64,000 bases of DNA, taken from positions 1-64,000 of the forward strand of contig CAVZRO010000019.1 of the NCBI GenBank assembly GCA_963777625.1, in the 5' to 3' direction. This document shows, piece after piece, positions 1 through 9,299 of the stretch. The stretch's first letter is position 1; each line of letters opens with the position of its first letter. The position numbers were made by a program, and so were the translations under genes. The notes below the pieces were generated by a model that searched no databases, had not been told where the DNA came from, and was given only the letters and a program-made list of their open reading frames with translations. The stretch comes from DATDIC01 sp963777625. Its GTDB lineage: Bacteria; Pseudomonadota; Alphaproteobacteria; Acetobacterales; Acetobacteraceae.

Positions 1-976
1 CCGGCTGCCGCCAGCAAATGTGCCGACGCCAGCAGGCCCACCCCACCCCCCAGGAAATGCGGGCAAACCCGGCGGCCCGCCGCGATGATACGCCGTGCCA
101 GCGGCAGGCACCCGGAAAACCCACCCCATTTGCAAATATCCGGCTGAATGACGGACAGCGCGCCCAGTGCGAGCGCTGTGCAAACTCGTCCTCCCCCCGG
201 ATATTCTCGCCGCCGGAAATCGGGACCGGCGCAACCGACCGTATTCGCCGCCAATCTTCGTCCGACAAATCCGCCGGAATCGGTTCCTCGATCCAGCCGA
301 GCGGATATCCTGAAACGACTGCAACTGGTGCACCGCCTGCGCGACATCCCAGCTCTGGTTGGCGTCCGCGAGCAACCCGATGGCCGGGTCGATATCCTCG
401 CGCAGCCTGCGCAACGTGGTGCCGTGCGCCGCGTCGCCACCCCACAGCCGCACCTTCAGCGCGGAAAACCCCCGCCGGCAAATCTCCGGCAACCGCTCGG
501 AAACCCGCGCCGGACCCAGCCCCTGGCATAGGCGGCAGCCGCCCATGCGCAGCGCCCAGCACGCGCCACAGCGGCTGATCCGCGCGGCGCGCAACCAGGT
601 CCCACAACGCGATATCGACTCCGGCAATCGCCTGCGCCACCGGGCCGAACTCCCCGGTGTGGTTGGCGAGCAGCCGCGTCGCCGCGGTGAGATGCGCGAA
701 TGCTTCCGCCGGCCCGTCGTAGCTGCGCTCGGTCAGCAGCGGAGCCAGCACGGTCTCGATCAGCGCCGCGCGGTGCTCGATGCCGAATCCGGAGGGAAAC
801 GTTCCCCACGCCTCGCCCCATCCGCTCGCGCCCTGATCGTCGGTGATCCGTCCCAGTAGGGTCTGCGGCCCGAACTGCCGGCCGAACGGCGTGACCCGCG
901 GCGCGGGCAATGGCGCGCGCAGCGGAAACAGCTCGATATGTCGAGGGCTGATCGACAGGTCCGCACTCGTTGTCAC
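1..976 (-). CDS. Enolase-superfamily (mandelate racemase/muconate lactonizing-like) enzyme, 3' truncated by window, frameshifted
   Basis: Probably a metal-dependent acid-sugar dehydratase or racemase. The N-terminal capping domain reads from a GTG at 976 (GGAG upstream) and includes GVDIALWDLVARRADQPLW. The barrel follows in other frames: FSALKVRLWGGD with the KxR-type catalytic motif, LLADANQSWD (first metal Asp), GWIEEPIPADL (second metal Glu), PISGGENIRG (third metal Glu), then VIQPDICKWGG. At least three frame changes (about 530, 310 and 190) interrupt it. All family motifs survive in order, so base errors are as likely as decay. It is the last gene visible in the leftward run. Substrate cannot be assigned. 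Confidence 0.75.
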   Translation of the reverse strand, partial: MTTSADLSISPRHIELFPLRAPLPAPRVTPFGRQFGPQTLLGRITDDQGASGWGEAWGTFPSGFGIEHRAALIETVLAPLLTERSYDGPAEAFAHLTAATRLLANHTGEFGPVAQAIAGVDIALWDLVARRADQPLWRVLGAAHGRLPPMPGAGSGAGFRAVAGDLPAGVFRAEGAAVGWRRGARHHVAQAARGYRPGHRVARGRQPELGCRAGGAPVAVVSGYPLGWIEEPIPADLSDEDWRRIRSVAPVPISGGENIRGEDEFAQRSHWARCPSFSRIFANGVGFPGACRWHGVSSRRAAGFARISWGVGWACWRRHICWRQP

Positions 977-1006
977 GTCCGATACGCTCCCGTTTGCACG
1001 TCTGGC

Positions 1007-2109
1007 TCACAGGCCCAGCAGGTCCAGCGTCCGTTCCACCACGTTCGCCTCGTCGTAGAGCCGCAACGCCCGCTCCCGCCCGGCGCGGCCCATCTCCAGC
1101 CGCAATTCGGCATCGCCGGCGAGTCGGCGCAGGGCCTCGGCCAACGGACCGGCATCCCGTGCGGGGACCAGCAATCCTGTCACGCCCTCGATCACCTGCT
1201 CCCGCAGGCCCCTGATATCGCTCCCGACCACCGGAAGCCCGGTCAGCATCGCCTCGATCGACGACATCGGCAGGCCCTCGAAATAGCTGGGCAGCGCGAA
1301 AATATCGGCCGCGGCCAGCAGCGCCGCCACGTCCTCCCGGTATCCCAGCCGGCGCAGCCGCGGGCCGAGACCGGACGCAGCGAACAGCGCGTCCATGTCG
1401 TCCCCCCGGTCCGACGCAAGCCGCTCGCCCACCACCCACAACTCCAGCTCCGGCAATGCCTGTATCGCCGTGATCAGCTCCGGATAGCCCTTGCTTCGCA
1501 CCAGCCGGGACACCGCGATCACCACCACGCGGTCCACCGGCTGTCCCGAGTTCCGCCCGTATACGCGCCCGCGTCGCGCCATCCGGGTGAAAAATCGCCG
1601 GATCGCGGCCATTGCCGACCGCAATGGGCTGTCGTGCCAGCCTGAAGCGGCGCGCGTCGGCCGCTTCCCCGTCGGAGACGGTCAGGAACGTGTCGGTGGC
1701 CTGCGCACCGATCCATTCCATCACCAGCCCCATGTTTCGCCGCAGCGGCGACCCTTCCTGATTGAACAGGAACCCGTGGCATGTGTAGGCGATATGCGGC
1801 ACGCCGACGGCCCGGGCGGCCAGCCGGGCCAGAAACGCGCTGATCGGCATATGTGCATGCACGACATCCGGCCGCTCGGCGCGGAACAGCCGGATCAAAG
1901 CCCACAATGCCTGCGCATGCGCACCCGCCGAGACGCGCCGCGCGAACGGCACCGGCGACTCGGAACCCTTCGGCGCGGACGCCGTGCAGCAACGGCCCTT
2001 CGGCGCAGGCGCCCAGCACCTCGTGGCCACGCGCGCGGGCACCGCGCATCAGCGGCAGCAGGAACTGCCGCAGCGAGAAATCAACATTGGTGATCTCGAT
2101 GACCTTCAA
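1007..2109 (-). CDS. Glycosyltransferase family 4, frameshifted
   Basis: Retaining GT4 glycosyltransferase, likely adding a sugar to a lipid-linked or surface glycan in the cytoplasm. The start MKVIEITNVDFSLRQFLLP at 2109 is typical of the family. The reading frame changes near 1955 and near 1540. Across the three frames the order is VVHAHMPISAFLARLAARAVG (donor-domain helix), CHGFLFNQEG, then AVSRLVRSKGYPELI, ALPSYFEGLPMSSIEAM (the E-x7-E nucleotide-sugar motif) and GLLVPARDAGPLAEAL. The corrected length, about 365 residues, is normal. It ends 31 bp before the enolase-like gene, on the same strand. Confidence 0.82.
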
Positions 2110-2139
2110 GGCGACACGCTTGCGGCAGGGACAAGGAGG

Positions 2140-2222
2140 CCCTTCCCGTCATCCCCGCGAAAGCGGGAGGTGGATCCACGGCCGCCGCCGGATTCCTGCT
2201 TGCGCGGAAATGACCGGTTGAC
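2140..2222. repeat. REP-like palindromic repeat (copy A)
   Basis: Imperfect inverted pair around GTCATCCCCGCGAAAGCGGG and its complementary half near 2190-2216, lying between the glycosyltransferase and the heparinase-family gene. It belongs to the same family as the copies near 5.9, 19.75, 44.85, 48.5 and 58.75 kb. Confidence 0.7.
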
Positions 2223-2247
2223 GCCATTATTTCATGACGAACTTTAA

Positions 2248-3845
2248 CTATTTCACCTTGCTGATCGCCCATTTCACCTGCTGCGGGCCGTCCGGGTAGC
2301 CGGTCAGCACCACCTGCTCGCTGCGGCGAGGCTCCGGGCCGCCGAGATAGATGCTTTCCTCCAGGCTGATCCGCGCGCCCTCGGCGCGCAGCCGCCAGCC
2401 GCCGCCGGAGGGCAGGCGCAGCAGCACCGCCTCGCCGTCCTGCTGCAGGTTCACGTGCACCGACGGATGCAGGTGGAACCGCAGCGTAAGGGCTGCGGCG
2501 TCGGCGCCTCCACCACGTCCTCGCCGCGGATGTCGTCGCCGCTCTCGGCCATGTACAGCCGCCGCCGGTGCACCGCGCCGAACGGTTTTTCCAGCCGTCA
2601 TGGCTGGCTCCAGCCAATGGGCGCCGTTCGCCTCCTGCCGCTGCACCTCCACGACCTCCGGGCGGCGGCCGAGACCATCCGGCTTCAGCTCGGCGGAGTT
2701 CATGTCCGCGATCACCAGCGTGGAATGCGCGGCCGTGGCGCGCGAGGCATCCCGCCATTCCGCCGGGCCGGCGGGGAATGCCCCGCAGTTCACGATCAGC
2801 CGCTCGCGGCCGACCGACAGTTCCAACGACAGGGTGCCGGCATGGGCGTAGCGGTCGATCCCCGGCGGCGGCGGCGCGCCGCAATCGATGATCAGCACGC
2901 TGCGCCCGGCCTGCAGCCGATGGAAGCCGCCATCGGTCAGCGCGGACGGCCCGCGGCCGCCGCGGCCGGCCTGCGTCAGCACCAGCTCGATCAGCGCGCT
3001 GGTCTCCTCCTTGCTGCCGTTGAACAGGGCCAGGCCGCCATCGCCATGCCGCAGCGCGCGCAGGGCCGGCGCCATCCGCTCGATGGCGGAGGGCAGCGCG
3101 GCCGGCGGCTGCGCCTGCGCGGCCTGCAACAGCGCCCGGATATCGGTCAGGTCCTGCAGCGCGGCGAGTTGCGCGCCGGGCTGCGCTCGACATGGCAGCC
3201 ATCCGGCAGAACCTGGCGGGCGATCTCCTGCGGCAGGAAGCGCAGCGCCCGCGTCAGGAAGGCCGCATGATCGGGCAAGCGCCACCGCCGCGGCGATCAG
3301 GCCCTTCAGCGCGGTCAGCGCGCGGGCGTCCAACTCCTCGGCCGGCAAGGCGGCCGACAGGCTGCGGGCATCGCGACCAGCCGGCCCATCAGGCGCTGGC
3401 GGAACACATCGTCGGCGGAGGCGACGAAGAAATCGTAATGCCCGAGCCAGGCGGCGATCCGCGCGCCGGCGACGTCCGGCCGCTGCGCCAGGGCATCGCC
3501 GGACCCGGTGGCGATCCAGTCGGAGACCAGGGCGCGGGCCCGCAACCGCGCCGCATCCGTGCCGAGCGCCCGCAGGTCGCGCAGCCAGGTGAAGCCGTGG
3601 GCCGCGGCCCGCAGCAGCGGCGATCCGGCCGGATCATTCCAGCCGCCCGGGCGCAGCGCGCGCAGCCCCCCGCCCAGCTCCAGCTCGCCCTTCAGCAGGC
3701 GGGCGCCCCGCCCGGCATCGCCCGGCCAGGGATCGCGCACCGGCAGCGCCGGCGCATCGGGCATGCGCGTCATGCGCAGGCTGGGCAGCCGGGCCATGGC
3801 GCGGCGCGCCTCGCGCAGCCAGCGTCGCGGGTCGGACCCGTTCAT
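2248..3845 (-). CDS. Heparinase II/III family protein, multiply frameshifted
   Basis: Polysaccharide-lyase-like protein. The family is usually an alpha/alpha toroid followed by a beta-sandwich, and in Acetobacteraceae it commonly lies beside rpe and purH. ATG at 3845 (MNGSDPRRWLREARR) overlaps the rpe stop as ATGA. Recognisable segments are DVAGARIAAWLGHYDFF, QLAALQDLTDIRALLQAAQ, GGLALFNGSKEET, FHRLQAGRSVLIIDCGAP and AHAGTLSLELSVGRERLIV. The last two are the conserved heparinase II/III C-terminal core. The frame changes about four times (near 3370, 3285, 3190 and 2500-2600). Translational coupling to rpe suggests one operon. Substrate unknown. Confidence 0.8.
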
Positions 3846-4504
3846 CCGTCCGGTGTCCGCGCAGGGCGGCGATGGCGCGCGGCGTAATCGGGTGCCGAAC
3901 ACCGACGGTGCCGGCAATCAGCGTGTCGGCGCCGGCGGCGACCACCTGACGAGCGGTCGCCGGGGTGATGCCGCCATCGACCTCAAGCGCGATCGGCCGG
4001 GCGGACGCGTGGATCATCTGCCGCAGCGCGGCGATTTTCGGGAGCTGCGAGGGCAGGAATTCCTGGCCGCCGAATCCGGGATTGACCGTCATCACCAGCA
4101 TGATGTCGATCAGATCGAGCACCCATGCAACCGCGTCGACCGGGGTTGCCGGGTTGAGCACCACCCCGGCGCGTTTGCCGTGACGCGCGGATGAGTTGCA
4201 GCGAGCGGTGCAGGTGCGGGCCGGCTTCGGGGTGGATCAGGATGTGATCGGCGCCGGCCTCGGTGAAGGCGGGAATGTAGGGATCGACCGGCGCGATCAT
4301 CAGGTGCACGTCGAACGGCAGCTTGGTGTGCGGGCGCAGCGCGGCCAGCACCGCCGGGCCGAAGCTGATATTCGGCACGAAGTGGCCGTCCATGATGTCG
4401 AGATGCAGCCAGTCGGCGCCGGCGGCCTCGATCGCCGCCACCTCCTCGCCGAGCCGGGCGAAATCGGCGGCGAGCAGGCTGGGGGCGATGGTGATGTTGG
4501 GCAT
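3842..4504 (-). CDS. rpe: Ribulose-phosphate 3-epimerase, with two compensating frameshifts
   Basis: Interconverts ribulose-5-P and xylulose-5-P in the cytosolic pentose phosphate pathway. The start IAPSLLAADFARLGEEV, then WLHLDIMDGHFVPNISFGP (metal/catalytic Asp and His), HLMIAPVDPYI, MTVNPGFGGQEFLP and EVDGGI (second catalytic Asp) are all present. The frame shifts near 4190 and returns near 3860, so start and stop are in the same frame and the span equals the normal 220 residues. Such compensation in an essential-type enzyme points to sequence error. It lies 36 bp downstream of rsmB and overlaps the heparinase gene start. Confidence 0.9.
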
Positions 4505-4540
4505 GGGCCTATGTAACGGCGGGGTTCGCGGCCGCACAAC

Positions 4541-5790
4541 TCAACGCCGGATCAACCTTGCGGCGAAGAACCCGTCCATGCCGCCACGCTCTGCCCACAT
4601 CGCCGGAATGGTGCGCAAATATCCGTCGCCGGAGAGCGCTTCCGGCACACCGGCAAGCTCGGATTCGGTGAAAGGCTCGGGGCGCAGGCCGCCGCGGGCG
4701 AGGGCGGCGGCGATGCGTGGCGGGCCTTCCTCCGGCTGCAGCGAGCACACGGAATAGACCAGCCGCCCGCCGGGGCGCAGCAGCGCGGTGGCGGCGGCGA
4801 GCAGTCGGTCCTGGGTATCCGCCATTGCCGCGACGTCGCGCGGGCGCTTGATGCGCGCCACGTCCGGGTGGCGGCGAATCGTTCCGGTGGCGCTGCACGG
4901 CGCATCCAGCAGCACGGCGTCGAACGGTTCGGCCGGCGTCCACGTGGCCGCGTCGGCCTGGATGATGGTCGGCGTCCAGGCGCCATCGGGCCAGGTTCTC
5001 GCGCAGCCGCGCGAGCCGTGACGGATCGCGCTCAACGGCGGTGACCTGGGCGCCGGTGGCGGCAAGCTGGGCGGTCTTGCCGCCGGGCGCCGCGCACAGA
5101 TCGGCCACGCGCTCGCCCGGCCGCGCCGCCAGCAGCCGGGCCGGCAGCGCCGCCGCGGCGTCCTGCACCCAGAAAGCGCCCTCCGCGAAACCCGGCAGCT
5201 CCGTGACCCGCGTGCCGGCGGGGAACCGGATCGAGCCGGTCGGCAGCAGTGTCGCCTCCCTCGGGCGGGGCGGCTCCGGGCCGGAGCGTGATATCGAGCG
5301 GCGGCATCGGATTGATGCGCCTCGGCGATCGCGCCGGCGCCTGCGAACCCCAGGACGCCCAGAGCCAGGCCGGCGTGTCGAGCCGTGGTGCGTCCAGCTC
5401 GGCCAGCGGCGCCGGGCCAGCTGTCGGCGATGCGGCGCAGGACGGCGTTCACCAGCCCGGCGAACGGCGACAGGCCGCGCTGGCGCGCGCCAGCGCGACC
5501 GCGGTCGCGACCGCCGCGTGGCGCGGGGTGTCCGAGCAGCAGCAGGCCGGCGGCGCCGATCCGCAGCACGTGCCGGACCGGGACGGGCGGCGCTTTCCTC
5601 AGCAACGGCTCCAGCACCGCGTCCAAGCGTGCCCAGGCGCCGCAGCACCGCGGCGGCCAGCCGATGGGCGGCGGCGCGGTCGCGCGGATCGGACGGCGGC
5701 AGCTCGTCCAGCGCCTCCTCCAGCGGAGCGGCGATGGTCGAGCACGGCGGTCAGCAGATCGAACGCGGCGGTGCGGGTGAAATCGGACAT
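4541..5790 (-). CDS. rsmB: 16S rRNA (cytosine-967 C5)-methyltransferase, frameshifted
   Basis: SAM-dependent m5C methyltransferase acting on 16S rRNA. The N-terminal NusB-like part starts at MSDFTRTAAFDLLTAVLDHR (5790). The catalytic domain shows FWVQDAAAALPARLLAA, VADLCAAPGGKTAQLAATGA (SAM site), AVLLDAPCSATGTIRRHPD (motif IV with PCS) and VYSVCSLQPEEG (motif VI, the nucleophile Cys). The last 150 residues are in one frame; upstream the frame changes several times (about 5000, 5240-5330 and 5600). It heads the leftward operon with rpe. Confidence 0.87.
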
Positions 5791-5897
5791 GGGCGGTTCA
5801 GGTGCGGTGAACAGGCGGCACGTTCGGGCGCAACGGGCGGCCGATGATCGCCGCGACGCTTCTACGCGATCGGATAGCAGGCACGACGAAGCCAACC

Positions 5898-5968
5898 GTC
5901 ATTCCCACGAAAGCGGGAATCCAGCGGTAGCCTGGATTCCCGCTTTCGCGCGCTTTCGCGGGAATGAC
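5898..5968. repeat. REP-like palindromic repeat (copy B)
   Basis: GTCATTCCCACGAAAGCGGG pairs with the complementary half ending in GCGGGAATGAC. The right flank contains ATGCGGTTGTCGGACAA and GATGACGCGGTTGTTG. A near-identical flank word follows copy G at 58.78 kb, so the mobile or duplicated unit seems longer than the palindrome. Lies between rsmB and prfC. Confidence 0.8.
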
Positions 5969-6039
5969 AAGAGAATGCGGTTGTCGGACAAAGATGATGC
6001 AGTTGCGGACAAGATGACGCGGTTGTTGCCAGATGCCTC

Positions 6040-7578
6040 CTACGCTGCGATCTGCTCCGCGCGGATGTCCTTCACATCACGGAAGGTCAGAGCCGGGTTC
6101 AGATCGGTGGCGCGGCGCATCATGAACGCCGAGCTGGCCAGGAACACCGGGTCGCCATCCACGTCGTCGGCGATGGCATTGCGGTTGCCAGCGATGAACG
6201 CCGCCAGCGCCGCCTTGTCCGGCGACGAAATCCACCGCGCGAGCGAATAGGGCGTGTCCTCGAAGCCTGTACGGATGCCGTATTCCGCGCCCAGGCGGGC
6301 GGCCAACACATCGAGCTGCAACGTGCCGACCACGCCGACAATGGCGGGCGCGCCATCCTGCGGACGGAACAACTGCACCACGCCTTCCTCGGCCAGTTCA
6401 CCCAATGCCTGACGCAGCTTCTTCGCCTTGATCGGATCGTCCAGGCGAACCCGGCGCAGGATTTCAGGCGCGAAATAGGGCACGCCGACGAAATTCAGCT
6501 CGGCGCCGTCGGTCAGCGTGTCGCCGATGCGCAGCGTGCCATGGTTCGGAATCCCAACGACATCGCCGGCGAAGGCTTCCTCGGCAAGCTCGCGTTCGCG
6601 GGCGAAGAAGAACTGGGGTGCGTGCAACGGGATCAGCTTGCCGGTGCGGACCTGCCGCAGCCGCATCCCGCGGACCAGCTTGCCGGAACAGACACGGGCG
6701 AAGGCGATGCGATCGCGATGGTTGGGATCCATGTTGGCCTGGATCTTGAACACCAGGGCGGTCAGGTTCGGCTCGGTCGGCTGCACGAAGCGCGTGTCGG
6801 CCGGTTGAGGGCGTGGGCTCGGACCATACTCGGCCAGCCCATCCAGCAGATCCATTACACCGATACCCTTGATCGCGCTGCCGAAATAGACCGGCGTCAG
6901 ATGGCCCTCGGCGAACGCGGCCGGATCGAATTCCGGCAGCGCGGCACGCACCAGATCGATCTCCTCGCCCAACGCTGCCATGCGCGGGTCTGACTGCGCC
7001 AATTCCGCCGCCACATGCAGGTCACGGCTGCGCAGATCGTAGGTACCGGCGAAATCGGCGGCGCGGCCGACCGGCCAGGTGACCGGCGCGGTGTCGAGCG
7101 CCAGGGTGGCAGCGATCTCGTCCAGCAACTCGAACGGATCGCGGCTCTCGCGGTCCATCTTGTTGATGAAGGTCACGATCGGGATGTCGCGCAGCCGGCA
7201 TATCTCGAACAGCTTGCGGGTGCGCGCCTCGATACCTTTGGCGGCGTCGATCACCATGACCGCGGAATCGACGGCGGTCAGGGTGCGATAGGTGTCTTCC
7301 GAGAAATCCTCATGGCCGGGCGTGTCGAGCAGGTTGAAGACACAGCCGGCATGTTCGAAGGTCATTACGGAGGTAACCACCGAAATGCCGCGTTCGCGCT
7401 CGATGCTCATCCAGTCGGAGCGGGTGCGACGGCGCTCGCCCTTCGCCCGCACGTTGCCGGCAAGCTGGATGGCACCGCCGGCGCGCAGCAGATGCTCGGT
7501 GAGCGTGGTCTTGCCGGCATCAGGGTGGGAGATGATGGCGAAGGTGCGGCGGCGGGCGATTTCGGCGGCGTCGGTCAT
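6040..7578 (-). CDS. prfC: Peptide chain release factor 3
   Basis: Translational GTPase that releases RF1/RF2 from the ribosome after peptide hydrolysis. The 512 residues are intact. G-motifs: SHPDAGKTTLTEHLL (P-loop, residue about 16), ERERGISVVTSVM (switch I), DTPGHEDFSED (G3) and FINKMDRESRDP (G4). The RF3-specific C-terminal part follows, including PIKAKKLRQALGELAEEGVV and VVGTLQLDVLAARL. Slightly shorter than the usual 525-530. A perfect 11-bp stem-loop sits just upstream in its 5' leader. It is monocistronic. Confidence 0.96.
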   Translation of the reverse strand: MTDAAEIARRRTFAIISHPDAGKTTLTEHLLRAGGAIQLAGNVRAKGERRRTRSDWMSIERERGISVVTSVMTFEHAGCVFNLLDTPGHEDFSEDTYRTLTAVDSAVMVIDAAKGIEARTRKLFEICRLRDIPIVTFINKMDRESRDPFELLDEIAATLALDTAPVTWPVGRAADFAGTYDLRSRDLHVAAELAQSDPRMAALGEEIDLVRAALPEFDPAAFAEGHLTPVYFGSAIKGIGVMDLLDGLAEYGPSPRPQPADTRFVQPTEPNLTALVFKIQANMDPNHRDRIAFARVCSGKLVRGMRLRQVRTGKLIPLHAPQFFFARERELAEEAFAGDVVGIPNHGTLRIGDTLTDGAELNFVGVPYFAPEILRRVRLDDPIKAKKLRQALGELAEEGVVQLFRPQDGAPAIVGVVGTLQLDVLAARLGAEYGIRTGFEDTPYSLARWISSPDKAALAAFIAGNRNAIADDVDGDPVFLASSAFMMRRATDLNPALTFRDVKDIRAEQIAA

Positions 7579-7593
7579 GCGGTCCCCATGCGA

Positions 7594-7620
7594 AAGCGCC
7601 GGACATGGGGTCCGGCGCTT
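7594..7620 (-). promoter_or_regulatory. 11-bp perfect stem-loop in the prfC leader
   Basis: AAGCGCCGGAC (7594-7604) and GTCCGGCGCTT (7610-7620) are perfect complements with a 5-nt loop. The structure ends 15 nt before the prfC start codon. No U-run follows on the minus strand, so it is not an obvious terminator. A role in prfC translation or mRNA stability is only inferred. Confidence 0.55.
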
Positions 7621-7712
7621 CGTCGGTGTTCATATAAGGGCGCCGGGGCCGGTTTGCCACCGACGCCGGAGCGGCGGAGGGAGCGGCGCAGGCGCGGCGG
7701 CATTGAGGCTTG

Positions 7713-7744
7713 GAATGAATATCTCAATTATGATATATTCATTC
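7713..7744 (+). promoter_or_regulatory. Operator/promoter of the toxin-antitoxin pair: 10-bp inverted repeat over an AT-rich -10
   Basis: GAATGAATAT (7713-7722) and ATATTCATTC (7735-7744) are perfect inverted repeats 12 bp apart, ending two bases before the toxin ATG. Between them lies TATGAT (7729-7734), a good -10 candidate, which would place the transcript start within a few bases of the ATG. No Shine-Dalgarno is visible. Autoregulation by the HigA-like protein is the usual arrangement, so binding here is a reasonable inference. Confidence 0.6.
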
Positions 7745-7745
7745 A

Positions 7746-8066
7746 ATGTGGCACGTGGAGACGCTGAACCAAGCCGTTGATGCCGAGATCGCCGCCCTGC
7801 CGACGGACATGCGGGCGAAACTGGCCCGCATCTCGGAGCTGATTGAGGCCGTGGGCTTGCAGCGGCTGCAGCACGACACAACGAAGCACCTGGAAGGCAA
7901 GTTGTGGGAAATCCGGATCAAGGCCGCGAGCGGTATCTCCCGCGCGATCTACGTGACCACCACGGGACAGCGCGTGGTCATTGTCCGGGTGTTTGTGAAG
8001 AAGACGCAGAAAACGCCGCAGCGCGAGCTTGAACTGGCCCGCGAGCGCGCAAAGGAGGTCACATGA
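7746..8066 (+). CDS. HigB/RelE-type toxin (phage-derived Gp49-like family)
   Basis: Predicted ribosome-dependent mRNA endonuclease. The 106 residues show the family pattern KHLEGKLWEIRI, GISRAIYVTT, VVIVRVFVKKTQKTPQREL. The final F-x-K-K-x-Q-K-T-P motif is diagnostic of this family. The toxin comes first and the antitoxin second, as in HigBA systems, with a 4-bp ATGA overlap at 8063. The upstream bases are AT-rich and carry an inverted repeat. No ribosome binding site precedes the ATG, so the mRNA may be leaderless. Confidence 0.9.
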   Translation: MWHVETLNQAVDAEIAALPTDMRAKLARISELIEAVGLQRLQHDTTKHLEGKLWEIRIKAASGISRAIYVTTTGQRVVIVRVFVKKTQKTPQRELELARERAKEVT

Positions 8067-8386
8067 CGAGGATCAAGGACCTGCATTCGGAATGGATGAA
8101 GGACCCCGAATACAGGCGGGAATACGATGCCCTGGCAGGGGAATTCGAACTCGCGCGCGCCTTGATTGAAGCACGTGCCAAGGCCGGGCTGACACAGGAG
8201 CAACTGGCCGAGCTCATGGAAACGTCGCAAAGCGCGGTTGCGCGGATGGAAAGCGGCAAGGTCATGCCGTCCGGTCGGACCCTCGAGCGCTTCGCCAAGG
8301 CGACTGGCACTCGCCTACGGATCAGCTTCGAGCTGCAGGCGCCAATTCCAGCCGGCGCACGTCGATTTGGACGACCTGTGCGATGA
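8063..8386 (+). CDS. HigA-type antitoxin, XRE-family DNA-binding protein
   Basis: Helix-turn-helix antitoxin expected to neutralise the upstream toxin and repress the operon. Of 107 residues, the HTH lies at about 43-97: ARAKAGLTQEQLAELMETSQ, SAVARMESGKVMPS, RTLERFAKATGTRLRISFE. Its start overlaps the toxin stop by 4 bp. The N-terminal 40 residues (HSEWMKDPEYRREYDALAGE) are typical of HigA partners of Gp49-like toxins. Confidence 0.9.
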   Translation: MTRIKDLHSEWMKDPEYRREYDALAGEFELARALIEARAKAGLTQEQLAELMETSQSAVARMESGKVMPSGRTLERFAKATGTRLRISFELQAPIPAGARRFGRPVR

Positions 8387-8419
8387 ACGAAATCAACTTC
8401 CGTTACGAGGCGCGCCAGA

Positions 8420-9288
8420 TCATGCTCCGGATTGCGGCGCAGGTACCTGCGCGGCATGTGAGAACGGGAACGGCGCCAGCATCAGACCCAGCGTCCAGCC
8501 GAGATAGAAGCGCGCATCAATCCAGAAGTTCTCTGAAGTGTAGAGATCGAATTGACTGGCGTGAAACAACGTCAGCCCGGCATCCAGCACCGCAGCGAAC
8601 ACCAGCCAGGCGGTCCCGATGATCGCGACGGTGCGGGCGCAGCGCAGAAAGCCCCGCCGCTCCGGGGACCTCCACATCCGCGGATAGCCGCGGGCCAGGA
8701 TCAGCAGGCACGGAATTGCGGTGGTCATCACGTCATGCAGCGACCAGGAAAACAGCCATCCGGCGATGTAGGACGAGGCAGCGGCGGCAATCCCGATCGG
8801 CACCGCCGGCCATCGGCCCCAGCGAACGCTCAACCAGGCGAGCGTCACCGCGAACGGCACGATCGACCATGCGGCAACAAGCGCTATTCCGGCCGCCAGC
8901 GCCGCGCCTTCCGTGGCAGGCTCGCCATGTCCGGAAACGAAGGTGGTCAGGGCGTCGTGCAGACAGACGGATGCCACGGCAAAGGCAAGACTGAGGCTCG
9001 CGGTGAACAAGACAGGGCGCGAACTCGCCATGGGCCGATGCCTGGCGGTGATCGCCATGCAGCAGATCGCGCAGGCGGGTCATCGCCGGCTCGACGAAGA
9101 AGGCGAGCATCATGCCCATCAGCAGTGCGGACAGAAGTTCGACCCAGCCCGCGTTCTTCGCCGCCAGCCACAGCCCTTGCCAGATGAATTCCGGCGCCGC
9201 GGAGCAGATTGCGATCCACAATGAAGAGATCAGCGCCGATACGACGCCGATGCGTGCGAGCGGCGCAAGGAATCGCGGCAGGGTCATG
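8420..9288 (-). CDS. Multi-pass membrane protein of unknown function, one frameshift
   Basis: No family recognised. The N-terminus MTLPRFLAPLARIGVV starts at 9288 and contains hydrophobic segments SALISSLWIAICSAA and LLSALLMGMMLAFFVEP. The frame changes near 9065. The second frame then adds several more membrane segments (LFTASLSLAFAVASVCL, LAAGIALVAAWSIVPFAV, AVPIGIAAAASSYIAGW, VAIIGTAWLVFAAVLDAG). About 290 residues after correction. It converges with the toxin-antitoxin pair and stands alone. Confidence 0.6.
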
Positions 9289-9299
9289 GTGAGTCGTCT

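Noticed and set aside
8383..8622. Third gene of the toxin-antitoxin operon (starts ATGA after the antitoxin)
   Set aside because: After about 20 residues the product becomes low-complexity and runs antisense to the membrane protein. No family resemblance.
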